Part shown: piece by piece, positions 33,633 to 42,819 of the stretch | How the letters are laid out: each line of letters opens with the position of its first letter | How positions within the stretch are numbered: position 1 is the stretch's first letter | From: Candidatus Melainabacteria bacterium | GTDB lineage: Bacteria > Cyanobacteriota > Vampirovibrionia > Obscuribacterales > Obscuribacteraceae | Length of the DNA stretch: 64,000 nt | Reading direction: 5' to 3' | NCBI GenBank assembly: GCA_003242885.1 | Contig: QKMZ01000006.1 | Coordinates: forward strand, 1,106,295-1,170,294 | Position numbers and translations under genes: made by a program | The notes under the pieces: generated by a model | What the model was told of the DNA's origin: nothing | Database searches by the model: none | The model's input: only the letters and a program-made list of their open reading frames with translations

Positions 33633-34460
33633 TTACTCCACGTAATGCCGATTGCGGATCATAATTTCGCTGCGAAACGAAGCTGTTGATGTGTTCTTGC
33701 TTGCGCTCTGCGATCGTTGAATTTCAATGTTCATGACTATGCCGTTTATTCTGGGCAATGAATAAGTGCGTAAAAGACTCAATGGTATAGGGTTGCCGCC
33801 TGGGTTGAGTTGATCTAAAGCCTGAAAAATTTGTGGCTTGCCAGTGTTTTTGTCGAGGGGGCCAACTATGCCAGTAAGGATGGTTTGCGCAGGGCAAAGA
33901 GTCTGGCCGGGATTCACATTGGGAATTTGAGTAGAGTCATGAACTCCAGCGAAAAAAGTGCGTTTGAGAAGATATCTTATTTGACCAGACGCATCTTGTT
34001 CCGGGTCCTGAACCACTTCGTATATTATGGTGTCGACATTTTTTCGGCGGTTTGAATCAACACTAGTCGGCAAAGAAGTTGGCCAACCTTTATTGTTAAA
34101 AACGGGCACCTGGAAAATCAAAGTGTTGTCATCGATTTGATAAGTCGTTGAAGCGCCCGCCGGCATTCCTGCGCTGTACAGAGGATTGTTGGAAGAAGGA
34201 AACGTTGGTGTCGTGTCGGAAGGAGGTTCAAAGCTGTCACCAATGCATGTAGCAATTCTTAGGTCGTTACCTACTCGCTCAAGCGCTCTTTTAGCAGCGA
34301 TATTCACATCGACTTTGGTTGAAAATTTGTTGATCCAATCAAAAGATAACCAGCTGATTTCGGTAAGCCCTGCAATAGCAACTCCAGTAACCGCAAGCAC
34401 TACGAGCATCTCAACGATGCTCATACCTTTGAGTGCGCGGTTAAGTGCTTTTCGCTTCAT
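33633..34460 (-). CDS. Prepilin-like protein (PilW/GspJ type)
   Basis: 275 residues with a class III signal: basic leader, LKG then MSIVEMLVVLAVTGVAIAGL. Cleavage is expected after the Gly, with Glu at +5 of the mature protein. A globular region follows (long alpha1, then a beta-rich part) of the size of GspJ/PilW minor pseudopilins. The start is 2 bases after the PilV-like gene, so the two are probably coupled. Probable role: priming or minor subunit of a type IV pilus or type II secretion pseudopilus. Confidence 0.8.
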   Translation of the reverse strand: MKRKALNRALKGMSIVEMLVVLAVTGVAIAGLTEISWLSFDWINKFSTKVDVNIAAKRALERVGNDLRIATCIGDSFEPPSDTTPTFPSSNNPLYSAGMPAGASTTYQIDDNTLIFQVPVFNNKGWPTSLPTSVDSNRRKNVDTIIYEVVQDPEQDASGQIRYLLKRTFFAGVHDSTQIPNVNPGQTLCPAQTILTGIVGPLDKNTGKPQIFQALDQLNPGGNPIPLSLLRTYSLPRINGIVMNIEIQRSQSASKNTSTASFRSEIMIRNRHYVE

Positions 34461-34462
34461 TC

Positions 34463-35035
34463 CTATTCCTTAAACACAGCCCCTTTGATTATGTATTGTT
34501 TCTGACCGGAACGATTTGTATCGGTCCAGGTGACAGTGATTTGAACGTTTTTTCCACCTGCGTCCGTTCGATCTTCGATTAGTGCTTGAACAGTTCCACT
34601 AAAAGTCTTGGGCGAGGTTTCTGCTGAATCCTCGCTGTTCCATTTAAGAGTAGCGAAATCAAACATAAGCGGTCGTTGCAGGAAATCATAGGGCTGGACC
34701 GTAACTGTGTCGTTGGAAGTCAACTTGAACTGCACTGTTGACGGTGACGGCACCTCAAAAATGCCACCAGTTGTCGAAAATGCACTGGAGTTTGATTGGT
34801 CAGCACTTAACTTAATGCGATCCATTGCTTGCTGAGCCAACCATGTCGCCAGCACTTGATTCTGTGATCCGCGCGTACTGCTCATTCCCTGGGTCAGGCT
34901 AGTAGTGAGTGCAAGCGCCATCATTCCGCTTACAAACATTGCCACAAGTAGTTCCAGCAAGTACGCACCATTGGCGGTGCGAAGATTTCTCTTCGCAGGT
35001 CTCAACCTGGATACTGTGGTTGCGAGGGCCGCCAT
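34463..35035 (-). CDS. Prepilin-like protein (PilV/GspI type)
   Basis: About 190 residues from ATG 35035 (GGA 9 bases upstream); a longer frame to 35098 has no good site. The leader ends ...RTANG, then AYLLELLVAMFVSGMMALAL: a prepilin cleavage site with Glu at +5 and a hydrophobic helix. WLAQQAMDRIKLSADQ after the helix is typical of PilV/GspI. The remaining part is a small beta domain. It lies 142 bases after the GspH-like gene and 2 bases before the PilW-like gene. Confidence 0.8.
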   Translation of the reverse strand: MAALATTVSRLRPAKRNLRTANGAYLLELLVAMFVSGMMALALTTSLTQGMSSTRGSQNQVLATWLAQQAMDRIKLSADQSNSSAFSTTGGIFEVPSPSTVQFKLTSNDTVTVQPYDFLQRPLMFDFATLKWNSEDSAETSPKTFSGTVQALIEDRTDAGGKNVQITVTWTDTNRSGQKQYIIKGAVFKE

Positions 35036-35177
35036 TTTCACAATTCCAAAAATGCGCTCGAATTTGCTTATATAGATTATGCCCCTGCCCGAACTCAAGA
35101 TCCCGCCCTGGACCGGTCCTGACGGAGATTGTATGAATCTGACATCACCGAGAGCCCGGCCGTAGCCGTGACAGCCC

Positions 35178-35687
35178 CTACTCCATCGTCGCGATGCCTT
35201 CGCGAGTCAGGGTCACGTGGCTCGATTTCCAGCCTTTGCTGATGGTAAAACTGGCACCCGGCATAGTCGGGGTGCCGGTATCATCAAAAGTGACAGAACC
35301 GACGACATTCACGCCCTTGGGCAGAAGAACCTCTTCTATGGTGCGATTGCCGTTCTGGATCAGATACGCGGTACCTTCATTTTGGGTGGCCGGACGACCG
35401 CAAACTGTAATACTCAGACCATTTTCTTTGGAAATGTCTTTGGCGCGAACGAGATCTTTGACCAGGTCAACTCCAGTCTGGCGCACGGCCAGATTGGTTG
35501 AAGTTAGATCGACCACTCGAAAGGCGAAGAAAGGAATGGCAACGACCATGCTGGCGAAAATCAATGATTCGAACTTACGAATCAAAGGCCAGTCGAGTTT
35601 GCTGCCCCTGTCCACCGGACGTGCAGGGGGCGGAGCCGCCGCTGGCTGGGCAACTGTTGGATTTTCGCTGGAGGTCTCTTCGGTCAT
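35178..35687 (-). CDS. GspH/FimT-like pseudopilin with atypical N-terminus
   Basis: 169 residues. One membrane helix (about 42-62, LIFASMVVAIPFFAF) is followed by VRQTGVDLVKDLVRAKDISKENGLSITVCGRP, the pattern of GspH/FimT pseudopilins (a long helix, then a strand with VTVC). Instead of a short basic leader with Gly and Glu+5 it has a 38-residue Pro/Ala-rich N-terminus, so normal prepilin processing is doubtful. First gene of the pseudopilin set, 142 bases upstream of the next one. Confidence 0.65.
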   Translation of the reverse strand: MTEETSSENPTVAQPAAAPPPARPVDRGSKLDWPLIRKFESLIFASMVVAIPFFAFRVVDLTSTNLAVRQTGVDLVKDLVRAKDISKENGLSITVCGRPATQNEGTAYLIQNGNRTIEEVLLPKGVNVVGSVTFDDTGTPTMPGASFTISKGWKSSHVTLTREGIATME

Positions 35688-36030
35688 TCGCTAATGGCAG
35701 CCTGGGTTCTAATGCCTGACAGTATAGTTGTACTATTCCACGACGCAAACCCCGAAATCCAAACTGCTTGGACCTTAAATGCCAGGAATCGGGCGCGGCC
35801 TTGCAATCATCTATACCCGAAAAGTACACTTAGGCTTATGCGTCGTTATTTACAGTGTATACGGATTAAATATGCCGGTAAAAAATTTGCGTCTTCAGAA
35901 AGATGGCGAAAAAAACGATTCTGGGGTCCCATTTAACAAAAATCCGGCAGATAAAACGTTGCGCCAGGACTTGCCAACGTGGCAGGCGCGTCGATGCCAA
36001 GGTCTTGCGGGTGTCAGGCACTAACAGTCA
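35688..36030. other. Intergenic region with a weak small open frame
   Basis: 343 bases. A frame from ATG 35872 to a TAA at 36022-36024 would code for 50 residues and is in the same frame as the TPR gene that starts 6 bases later. It could be a leader peptide, or the remains of a longer N-terminus cut off by one stop codon. I see no ribosome site or clear promoter. Confidence 0.3.
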
Positions 36031-37047
36031 ATGAAATTCCTCGACATAGTTATTGCTGAAGAGTCAAGCCTGAGAGAAAAGGAAGAGCGGGCGGGGACGG
36101 ACGATCACGAGTTAGCACCTACCCTGGAAAAGCTTGGTTACGCTTATCATGCTCTCAATCGGTTTCACGACGCACAAGAGTCTTATGAAAGAGCGTTGCG
36201 CCTGAGGCTCGCCGCTGGTCAGGGTGACACGGCTGAGATTATTCCGTGTATCCACGCGCTCGGTTTGATGCATCGTTTGCAAGGCAACTATCCCGCAGCA
36301 GAGATGCATTACAAACACGCACTCACGCTGACGGAGCAGCTGGCTGGTGAGAGTTCGGTAGACACCTGTATCCGGAGAAATTATCTAGCCGGGCTTTTCT
36401 ATGCGATGAAACGTTATGACGAAGCGAATGAGTTGATCAATCGCAGTGCTGAAATATACACGTCAAAACTAGGCGTTTCGCATTCGACTGTCACTTTGTG
36501 TCTGCTTGCTCAGGCTCTCATAGCTTTTCGCACCGGTCAAAAGGCGAAAGGTGACAAGCTGGTGAGTCAAATTTCTACCAGCATGCAGGAAAATCTCGAT
36601 TTCAAGGAGGCGGCCGGTGAAGCCAACGATGAAATTTTGAAGTTTGTTCTTTTGCAATTGCGGCAAGATAAATTGGAAGATGCTGAAGCGCTATTTCGTT
36701 TTGCGCTTGTTAGAGAAGCAAATATACTCTGGCCGAATCACCCTCTGGTAGCGAAAAACTTGCGACGGCTGGGCGATCTAAATAGATCGATGAATCATTT
36801 AGAACGGGCTGCAGAGCTTTATCGCCAGTCGCTCGAGATGTATATGTCTACCATGGGGATTGCAGATCCTGAAATTGCGACGCTGGCTGAATCCTTTGGA
36901 CAAGTCTTGATTCAGCTCAACAAGCGCAAGGAGGCTGTCTGGCCGATGAAGGTCGCAGTCGATGTAAGAGAAATGTTTCAAGAAATCGAGCCAGAGCAGT
37001 ATCAGAGAGCAAAAAACACTCTCGATAAATTGAACTCGAGTTTGTAG
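36031..37047 (+). CDS. Kinesin-light-chain-like TPR protein
   Basis: 338 residues of 42-residue-spaced TPR units of the kinesin-light-chain type: YHALNRFHDAQESYERALRLR, HRLQGNYPAAEMHYKHALTLTE, YAMKRYDEANELINRSAEIY and LNRSMNHLERAAELYRQSLEMY. No signal peptide or membrane segment, so cytoplasmic. The start lacks a visible ribosome site. The protein begins directly inside a helix, and the same frame is open upstream apart from a single TAA, so the true N-terminus is uncertain. Probably a protein-binding scaffold. Confidence 0.8.
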   Translation: MKFLDIVIAEESSLREKEERAGTDDHELAPTLEKLGYAYHALNRFHDAQESYERALRLRLAAGQGDTAEIIPCIHALGLMHRLQGNYPAAEMHYKHALTLTEQLAGESSVDTCIRRNYLAGLFYAMKRYDEANELINRSAEIYTSKLGVSHSTVTLCLLAQALIAFRTGQKAKGDKLVSQISTSMQENLDFKEAAGEANDEILKFVLLQLRQDKLEDAEALFRFALVREANILWPNHPLVAKNLRRLGDLNRSMNHLERAAELYRQSLEMYMSTMGIADPEIATLAESFGQVLIQLNKRKEAVWPMKVAVDVREMFQEIEPEQYQRAKNTLDKLNSSL

Positions 37048-37076
37048 AGCCATAAATCTCGGCTTTTCGACACAGT

Positions 37077-38810
37077 TTAAGCGGTTTGAATTTCCGCTGC
37101 ATCCTTGAGTCCGAGTTCTTCGATCATTTTCTCGCGCATGACAAATTTCTGGATCTTGCCGGTTACGGTCATCGGAAATTCTTGAACAATTCGAATATGG
37201 CGCGGTACTTTGAAATAGGCTACCTTTTCTTTGAGCCATTCCGAAATTGCTCCTGCCTCGACAGTAGAGCCGGGTTTTACCATCACCCACATTGCTACAT
37301 CCTCACCGAGATGTGCGTCTGGGATGCCGAAAACTTGCGCTTGAATTACTTCCGGATGAACATGCATCACTTCTTCGATTTCGCGAGGGTAGATGTTTTC
37401 TCCGCCCCTAATGATCATGTCTTTCTTGCGACCGGTGATATTGATGTATCCGGCTTCGTTCATTACTGCGAGATCGCCTGAGTGAAGCCAACGTGAGGCA
37501 TCGATGCAATCCTGAGTCGCCTGTGGATTGTTCCAATATCCAAGCATCACTCCGTGTCCGCGCGTGCACAATTCGCCTTGTACACCTCTGGGGACAATCG
37601 CACCCGATACGGTATCGATTAGTTTGATTTCGAGTCCTGGAATTATTTTTCCGACTGTTGTTGCTCTGAGTTCCAGCGAATCGCTAATTGTAGTTGCCGT
37701 GATCAGTGGCGATGCTTCAGTCAATCCGTAGAGGATAACCACTTCCCGCATATGCATCTTGTCTGCCACTTTCCGCATCAGTTGAACAGGGCAAGGAGCG
37801 CCTGCCATAAAGCCTCCTCGCAAATGCGAGAGATCGAACTTTTCAAAATCTGGATGTTCTAGTTCGCCAATGAACATGGTTGGAACACCCGAGACGTGAG
37901 TGCATTTTTCAGCGGAAAGCGCTTTCAAGACTTTCTCTTCGTCGTAGAAAGGGCAGGGAATAATCACTGCTCCACCGACAGAAAAGGATGCCATCGCCGA
38001 TGACACCATGCCGCCGCAATGATAAAAGGGCATCGGTACACAGAAGCGGGTATTTTCATCCAAACCCATCGCTTGTGCCGCAAACCATGCGTTATTCAGC
38101 AGGTTGTGATGGCTGAGGGTAACACCTTTTGGAAAACCAGTCGTGCCTGATGTGTATTGAATGTTGATCGGTTGGTCGAACTGCAGATGCTGCATTCTTT
38201 CCTGCAGATCGCTATGCGGCACTTTATCGCCAAGTTCCAAAAGCGAATCGAACGCCTTTACGTTGCCGACTAACTTGTCCTTTAGATCTTGCGCTTTGCC
38301 GATTACGAAGATCGACTCCAACTGGGGAGTGTCAGTGAGGTCGTATTTTGTATCAGGAGAAAACACTTGATGCGCGATCTCTCGCAGCATTTTCAAATAA
38401 TCGGAACTTCGGTGCCCAGGAACAGTTATGAGCAGCTTAACGCCGGCCTGTTTGAGGGCGTATTCGACTTCTTGAGTCTTATAGGATGGATTTATGTTAA
38501 CCAGAATTCCGCCGACAGACCACACGGCAAGCATTGTGATCAACCATTCGGCGTTGTTAGTCGACCAAATACCTACACGGTCTCCAGGTTCGATGCCCAT
38601 AGAAAGCAGACCTCGGGCGGTCTGATTTACTTTGTCTTGAAGCTGTTTGTAGCTGAAGCGCTGGTTTGAAGCAATATCGATTAGTGCGTCAGCGCTTGCT
38701 CGGTTGGACGAAATATCAAGAAAATAATTGCCAAGAGTGGCACCAAGAAGCCGCTGGCTTGATGGGCCATGGTCGTAGCTCAACAAAGGAGCTTGTTGTG
38801 ACTTTGTCAA
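37077..38810 (-). CDS. Acyl-CoA synthetase, medium-chain/ACSF2-like
   Basis: 577-residue member of the ANL adenylating family. The phosphate loop YTSGTTGFPKG (about 197-207), LYGLTEASP (A5 motif), GYWNNPQAT, KDMIIRGGENIYPREIEE and the C-terminal catalytic Lys in TVTGKIQK are all present, so the enzyme looks active. It would activate a fatty acid to acyl-AMP and then acyl-CoA. The N-terminal region FSYKQLQDKVNQ and overall length fit ACSF2/medium-chain ligases rather than the long-chain type at 44584. Convergent with the TPR gene, 29 bases between the stops. Confidence 0.9.
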   Translation of the reverse strand: MTKSQQAPLLSYDHGPSSQRLLGATLGNYFLDISSNRASADALIDIASNQRFSYKQLQDKVNQTARGLLSMGIEPGDRVGIWSTNNAEWLITMLAVWSVGGILVNINPSYKTQEVEYALKQAGVKLLITVPGHRSSDYLKMLREIAHQVFSPDTKYDLTDTPQLESIFVIGKAQDLKDKLVGNVKAFDSLLELGDKVPHSDLQERMQHLQFDQPINIQYTSGTTGFPKGVTLSHHNLLNNAWFAAQAMGLDENTRFCVPMPFYHCGGMVSSAMASFSVGGAVIIPCPFYDEEKVLKALSAEKCTHVSGVPTMFIGELEHPDFEKFDLSHLRGGFMAGAPCPVQLMRKVADKMHMREVVILYGLTEASPLITATTISDSLELRATTVGKIIPGLEIKLIDTVSGAIVPRGVQGELCTRGHGVMLGYWNNPQATQDCIDASRWLHSGDLAVMNEAGYINITGRKKDMIIRGGENIYPREIEEVMHVHPEVIQAQVFGIPDAHLGEDVAMWVMVKPGSTVEAGAISEWLKEKVAYFKVPRHIRIVQEFPMTVTGKIQKFVMREKMIEELGLKDAAEIQTA

Positions 38811-38836
38811 CGAAAGAGCCTACTTGTCAGTCCCTA

Positions 38837-39142
38837 CTACATTGGGAAGGCTTCGGCGCCGCCCAAAATCAGGATGGTAGCAGCAGATCTTTCTTGTTGC
38901 CTTAGTACTTTCTTTGACTTGATCTTGGTGCCGGCTTGCTTCTCGACAGCTTTGATAACGTCGATTGCTTGTTGGACGCTGGCATCTTGATAACCAGAAT
39001 TTGGTGCTCCGGTATTCATAGCGAGCTTGTCCTGGCTGGCGGGGCCAGAATTTGCCAAAGCCGGCACGGTTATGCAGCCCAGAATCGCTGCAGCTACTGC
39101 CATTGCTTTAGTGCGTGATTTAGTCACAAATATTGCTCCCAT
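38837..39142 (-). CDS. Small secreted protein of unknown function
   Basis: 101 residues from ATG 39142 with AGGTGA 7 bases upstream. Signal peptide (MAVAAAILGCITVPALA, cleavage near residue 30), then a Ser/Gly/Asn-rich part, a short helix (DASVQQAIDVIKAVEKQAG) and a basic stretch followed by a mildly hydrophobic end (ATILILGGAEAFPM). No family recognised. It starts 26 bases upstream of the acyl-CoA synthetase on the same strand, so the two may be one transcript. Confidence 0.6.
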   Translation of the reverse strand: MGAIFVTKSRTKAMAVAAAILGCITVPALANSGPASQDKLAMNTGAPNSGYQDASVQQAIDVIKAVEKQAGTKIKSKKVLRQQERSAATILILGGAEAFPM

Positions 39143-39195
39143 GAGCGGTCACCTGTTTGGAGTATAGGGGCGGTTTTTTGAAATGGAAACCATTC

Positions 39196-39223
39196 TTTAA
39201 ATCGTTTAAGATTTCAGTACAAT
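39196..39223 (+). promoter_or_regulatory. Possible promoter for the Ser-rich TPR protein gene
   Basis: TTTAAA, a 16-base spacer and TACAAT (5 of 6 at the -10). Predicted start near 39230. Tentative. Confidence 0.3.
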
Positions 39224-39256
39224 GTTGATACATGTCAAGTCCATTAATAGGCATTC

Positions 39257-40471
39257 TTGGAAGATGGACCCTTTACACAAGTTGGATGGAACTTTCTAAA
39301 AGTGAGAAAGCGCAGCGCACAATTTCCAACCTTGAGCTTTGTGGATAGGACCGCGTTGCCAAGTGCTGGGTTCCCGCGCCAGATAATACTTTGCATAACT
39401 TTATGTTTGTCCACCGTACCGCAAATGGTTGGTCCCTCAACTGTGGCTATTTCCTTGTTTTTCAGCACGCCTTCAGTGGTTTACGCTGATCCTCTGAACA
39501 CGATGAAAGCACGTGAGTTTCTTCAGAAAGGCAATAATCACCTGACCAGATTTGAGTTTCAACAAGCTCTAGACGCTTATACCGAGTGTCTTTTGTGCGA
39601 TCCGAATAATCGCACTGCCAAAGACAATATCGTGCTCACTCACAATAACTGGGGCATCTGGTGGTTCCAAAAGCGCAAGTATAAGGAAGCACGGGAGGAG
39701 TGGGAACAGGCTCTTAAGCTCAATCCTATGGACCGAAACGCACGAGCCAACATGCAAGTTTTGAAAGTAACGCTGAAGCAGCAAGGCTTGACCGAAGATG
39801 GAGAGAAACCAAAACCTGCTCAAGCCCAAGCTCAGAAGCCTAGTGCAGACTTCCCTCCGTCGCAAGCCATTATTTTGACGCCTGGTCTGAAGTCGTCAGG
39901 AGGAGCCGCGGGAGCCTCAACCGAAACACCGACTGAGGGGCAGTCATCTTCTGTCCCGACTTCCGCGCCAACAACGCCATCAAGTGGCGAAGCTAATTCG
40001 ACTGCGGGGTCTTCAAGCGGAGCCTCTTTGTGGGATGGGGGTTCAGGTTCCCCAACTGATGGCAACCCCGGCTCGGCAGTAATCATCAAGAAAACGACAC
40101 CTGTAACCACAAGTGGTGGCGAGTCTTCAGGATCGATAAGCACCTATTCAAGTGGTAGCAATTATTCAAACGAGACGAGTGGTGCGAAGTTCACAACTGC
40201 ACCCATAACCCCAACCAGTACACAATCTCCGTCATCCAGCGAATCGTCTGAAGGTTCTGCAGCCGCTGCAGCTGCCACCGCAGGCGGTTCGCAAGGGGGC
40301 AACATTGAGGATAGCCTCGGGCAAATAGAGCAGAAAATCTATGGTCGCAAGCAAGAGTCTCTACCTATAATGAAACGGCTGGAAAAATTGGAGATAGATA
40401 CGCACGGTAAAACAAAATCCGGCACGATCAAAGAACGAATTGATACTCTAAGGAAGAGCTACGGATTCTAG
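39257..40471 (+). CDS. Secreted TPR protein with Ser/Thr-rich linker and conserved C-terminal helix pair
   Basis: 404 residues. A hydrophobic region around 42-75 ends in SVVYADP, probably a late signal peptide. Two to three TPR units follow (about 78-165: ARFLQKGN-type start, LTRFEFQQALDAYTECLLCDP, KEAREEWEQALKLNP), then about 180 residues of Ser/Thr/Gly/Pro. The end is a charged module containing LGQIEQKIYGRKQ and MKRLEKLEIDTHGKT. The start is uncertain: TTG 39257 has AGG 5 bases upstream, while GTG 39302 would shorten the long leader. Probably anchored in or exported to the envelope. Confidence 0.75.
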   Translation: MEDGPFTQVGWNFLKVRKRSAQFPTLSFVDRTALPSAGFPRQIILCITLCLSTVPQMVGPSTVAISLFFSTPSVVYADPLNTMKAREFLQKGNNHLTRFEFQQALDAYTECLLCDPNNRTAKDNIVLTHNNWGIWWFQKRKYKEAREEWEQALKLNPMDRNARANMQVLKVTLKQQGLTEDGEKPKPAQAQAQKPSADFPPSQAIILTPGLKSSGGAAGASTETPTEGQSSSVPTSAPTTPSSGEANSTAGSSSGASLWDGGSGSPTDGNPGSAVIIKKTTPVTTSGGESSGSISTYSSGSNYSNETSGAKFTTAPITPTSTQSPSSSESSEGSAAAAAATAGGSQGGNIEDSLGQIEQKIYGRKQESLPIMKRLEKLEIDTHGKTKSGTIKERIDTLRKSYGF

Positions 40472-40491
40472 TCAAAGGTATTTATAAGTAG

Positions 40492-41709
40492 ATGGCAGAT
40501 AATCCAGAGCATTCTGAACAGCAAGCCCGCGAGCTGATGCAGAAGGGCTACGAGCATTTGAGCGAAGGTGACGCCGGCGAGGCGAAGAAGCTGGGCAAGA
40601 AACTTCTCAAAATGAAGTACTCCGGCGGCTATGAATTGCTCGCCAGAGCCTATGAAATGGAAGAGCGCCCTCAGGATGCGATCGCTGTTTTAGAAGAAGG
40701 CACGCGCGCAGTTCCTCAAATCTGGCTTTTGTGGCAGCAACTTGGAAATTTGCAATCAGACCAGGGAGATTTCCAGGCGGCCAATGAGTCTTACACAAAG
40801 GCGCTTGACTGCCCGGGTGTTGACTCATCTCAGATCTACTTCAATAAAGCGATTGCGTTGCATCGCTGCAACATGCCGCAAGAGGCAATGGAAGCGCTGG
40901 ATCAAGTTGAAAGCGATGACCTCCACTGGCCCGCACTTGCACTACGTGTAGCTCTTTTGAACGGGCTGGAGCAGTATCACAAGTCTGCAGATTTGGCGAA
41001 GCATCTTGCCGAGCGACTCTTGGGCTCAGAAGAGCTATTCACCCAGTACACAATCGAACTTGCCGGAATTATCACGGAGTTGGGTATCGCCGTTGGTCGA
41101 GGCAACAATGATATTGACGGCGCGCGTCATTGCTTCATCCAAGCTTTGAGATACGTCAAAAATTTCTCTTATGCCCTGGCGATGTTGCGACAGGTCTATC
41201 ACATGGAATCTACCGAGGCACAGCACTTCAGATTGCTGGTCAGAGGCACTTGGTTCGAACCTATAGAACAACACGGCACAGGCAATCCGGGCTTCTACAG
41301 TACTTTCGATATCGTTGCCGACAACGCGGAAGAAGCGATGGCGTTTGCTGCGGAACTTGAACCAGATGAGGTACGTGATTCTCTCGTTGTTGAAGAAGTC
41401 TCTGTCCTCGGACCTTGCCCCCAAGATCTCAAAGGTGTTTACAACCGCACAGGGTATGCGTTTTACGACTTAAGCGCGGAAGGCTCCGTTGCTGAAGGCA
41501 AGCCACTCAGTCAAAAACCAACTAAGGCTGAAGGCAAAACCGAATCTAAGACACAAACCCATTCCAACGCAGAAACTAAGTCAAAGGCAGACACCAAGTC
41601 CAAAGTAGAGACTAAATCCGACACTAAAGCCACTGCCGAAGATAAGTCAACATCGAAGACTAAAACGACAAAGGGCAAGCCTTCCAAGGGCAAGTCTTCG
41701 AAGAAATAA
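40492..41709 (+). CDS. TPR protein with Lys/Ser/Thr-repeat C-terminal tail
   Basis: 405 residues. TPR-like helices occupy about 1-250 (RELMQKGYEHLSEGDAGEAKKLGKKLL, ERPQDAIAVLEEGTRAVP, GDFQAANESYTKALDCPG). A conserved-looking globular part around 245-330 (GTWFEPIEQHG) follows. The last 75 residues are a repeat of Lys/Thr/Ser/Ala/Glu units (TKSKADTKSKVETKS), similar in composition to the extension of the endonuclease III in this window. No signal peptide. It lies 20 bases after the previous TPR gene, so probably one transcript. Confidence 0.8.
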   Translation: MADNPEHSEQQARELMQKGYEHLSEGDAGEAKKLGKKLLKMKYSGGYELLARAYEMEERPQDAIAVLEEGTRAVPQIWLLWQQLGNLQSDQGDFQAANESYTKALDCPGVDSSQIYFNKAIALHRCNMPQEAMEALDQVESDDLHWPALALRVALLNGLEQYHKSADLAKHLAERLLGSEELFTQYTIELAGIITELGIAVGRGNNDIDGARHCFIQALRYVKNFSYALAMLRQVYHMESTEAQHFRLLVRGTWFEPIEQHGTGNPGFYSTFDIVADNAEEAMAFAAELEPDEVRDSLVVEEVSVLGPCPQDLKGVYNRTGYAFYDLSAEGSVAEGKPLSQKPTKAEGKTESKTQTHSNAETKSKADTKSKVETKSDTKATAEDKSTSKTKTTKGKPSKGKSSKK

Positions 41710-41808
41710 TATTGCGAATTACACTTTCTGCAGTGCATTCCCGTGCAGGCATTTTTGCGCTGCAATAAAATACTCCGAAGAGGTTCAATCCAAGTGCGGA
41801 GGGTGCTT

Positions 41809-42732
41809 ATGAAAGCTCTAGTGATTGGCGCATCCGGCTACATTGGCGGGTCTGTCGCAATGAAATTGCAGGCTGAAGGTTTTGAAGTAATCGGAACAAC
41901 TAGTTCTAACGAACGCGCTGCTGATTTGAAGAAGGCAGGCATTGAACCAGCAGTTGGCTCGCACAAAGACTCATCTTTCATTACTCCACTTTGCGCGAAA
42001 GTCGATGTTGTTGTGAATGCCGCAGATTCAGATGCTCGGCAGCTTGTGGAAACCGTTTTGGCTGCTCTGAAAGGAACAGGCAAAAGATTCATTCACACGA
42101 GTGGATCGTCAATTGTTTCTGATACCGCAGGTGGTGAATGCTCGGACAAAGTCTATGATGAACTAACACCCCTTGATCCTGTTCCGCAAAAAGTTGCTCG
42201 CGTTGAAATTGACAGTTTGATCCTAGATGCAGCGAAGGAAGACGTACACACTGTGGTCATTTGCCCTTGTTTAATCTATGGACGTGGATTAGGACTAAGC
42301 AAAGAAAGCATTCAAGTGCCCGCTTTGATTAATCAAGCGAGAAAGTCTAAAGTAGCTAGATGTGTTGGGCGTGGACTGAATATTTGGTCGACTGTTCACA
42401 TAGAAGATCTCGTTGATCTCTATGCGATAGCGGCAGGCGGCTCTGTCCCTTCAGGTACATTTCTTTTTGCGGAAAATGGAGAGACAAATTTCAAAACCCT
42501 GGCGGAAACGATAAAGACTTCGTTGCAACTTTCTGCACCGGTTGAAGAATGGCCAGTCGAAGATGCTGTAGCTGAGTGGGGTGAAGGGAAGGCTAAATTC
42601 GCACTCGGATCGAATTCGAGAATTCGCGGCAAGAGAAGCCGAGAGTTTGGATGGAAGCCCGTGCATGACAGCGTCCTTAAAGATACAGAGCGCATGTGCC
42701 ACAGCGTTGATATGAGAGTCTCAGCTCACTAA
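41809..42732 (+). CDS. NAD(P)-dependent epimerase/dehydratase (extended SDR)
   Basis: 307 residues from ATG 41809, which has GGAGG 6 bases upstream. Rossmann start ALVIGASGYIGGSVAMKL, then VVNAADSD, a HTSGSSIVSD strand with the active-site Ser region, VICPCLIYGRG (SDR P-C-x-x-Y-G motif) and VHIEDLVDLYAIAA. The canonical catalytic Y-x3-K is not obvious: KVARVEID stands where it is expected, so the protein may be an atypical SDR (NmrA-like reductase or binding protein). Substrate unknown. Confidence 0.85.
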   Translation: MKALVIGASGYIGGSVAMKLQAEGFEVIGTTSSNERAADLKKAGIEPAVGSHKDSSFITPLCAKVDVVVNAADSDARQLVETVLAALKGTGKRFIHTSGSSIVSDTAGGECSDKVYDELTPLDPVPQKVARVEIDSLILDAAKEDVHTVVICPCLIYGRGLGLSKESIQVPALINQARKSKVARCVGRGLNIWSTVHIEDLVDLYAIAAGGSVPSGTFLFAENGETNFKTLAETIKTSLQLSAPVEEWPVEDAVAEWGEGKAKFALGSNSRIRGKRSREFGWKPVHDSVLKDTERMCHSVDMRVSAH

Positions 42733-42763
42733 CGATCAAATCTCCAAGTAATAAGCCCAAGAA

Positions 42764-42795
42764 AAAGAACCTCTGATATTGATCAGAGGTTCTTT
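42764..42795. terminator. Bidirectional rho-independent terminator
   Basis: AAAGAACCTCTGAT and ATCAGAGGTTCTTT form a perfect 14-bp stem with a 4-base loop between two convergent genes. The arms end in A/T runs on both sides, so it can serve both the SDR gene (plus) and the VOC gene (minus). Confidence 0.85.
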
Positions 42796-42819
42796 CTACA
42801 TTGAACTTTTAGCTGTCTA

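Noticed and set aside
39161..39189. Minus-strand TTTCCA-17-TATACT promoter-like sequence before the small secreted protein gene
   Set aside because: The predicted transcription start would fall inside the AGGTGA ribosome site, so the leader would be lost.
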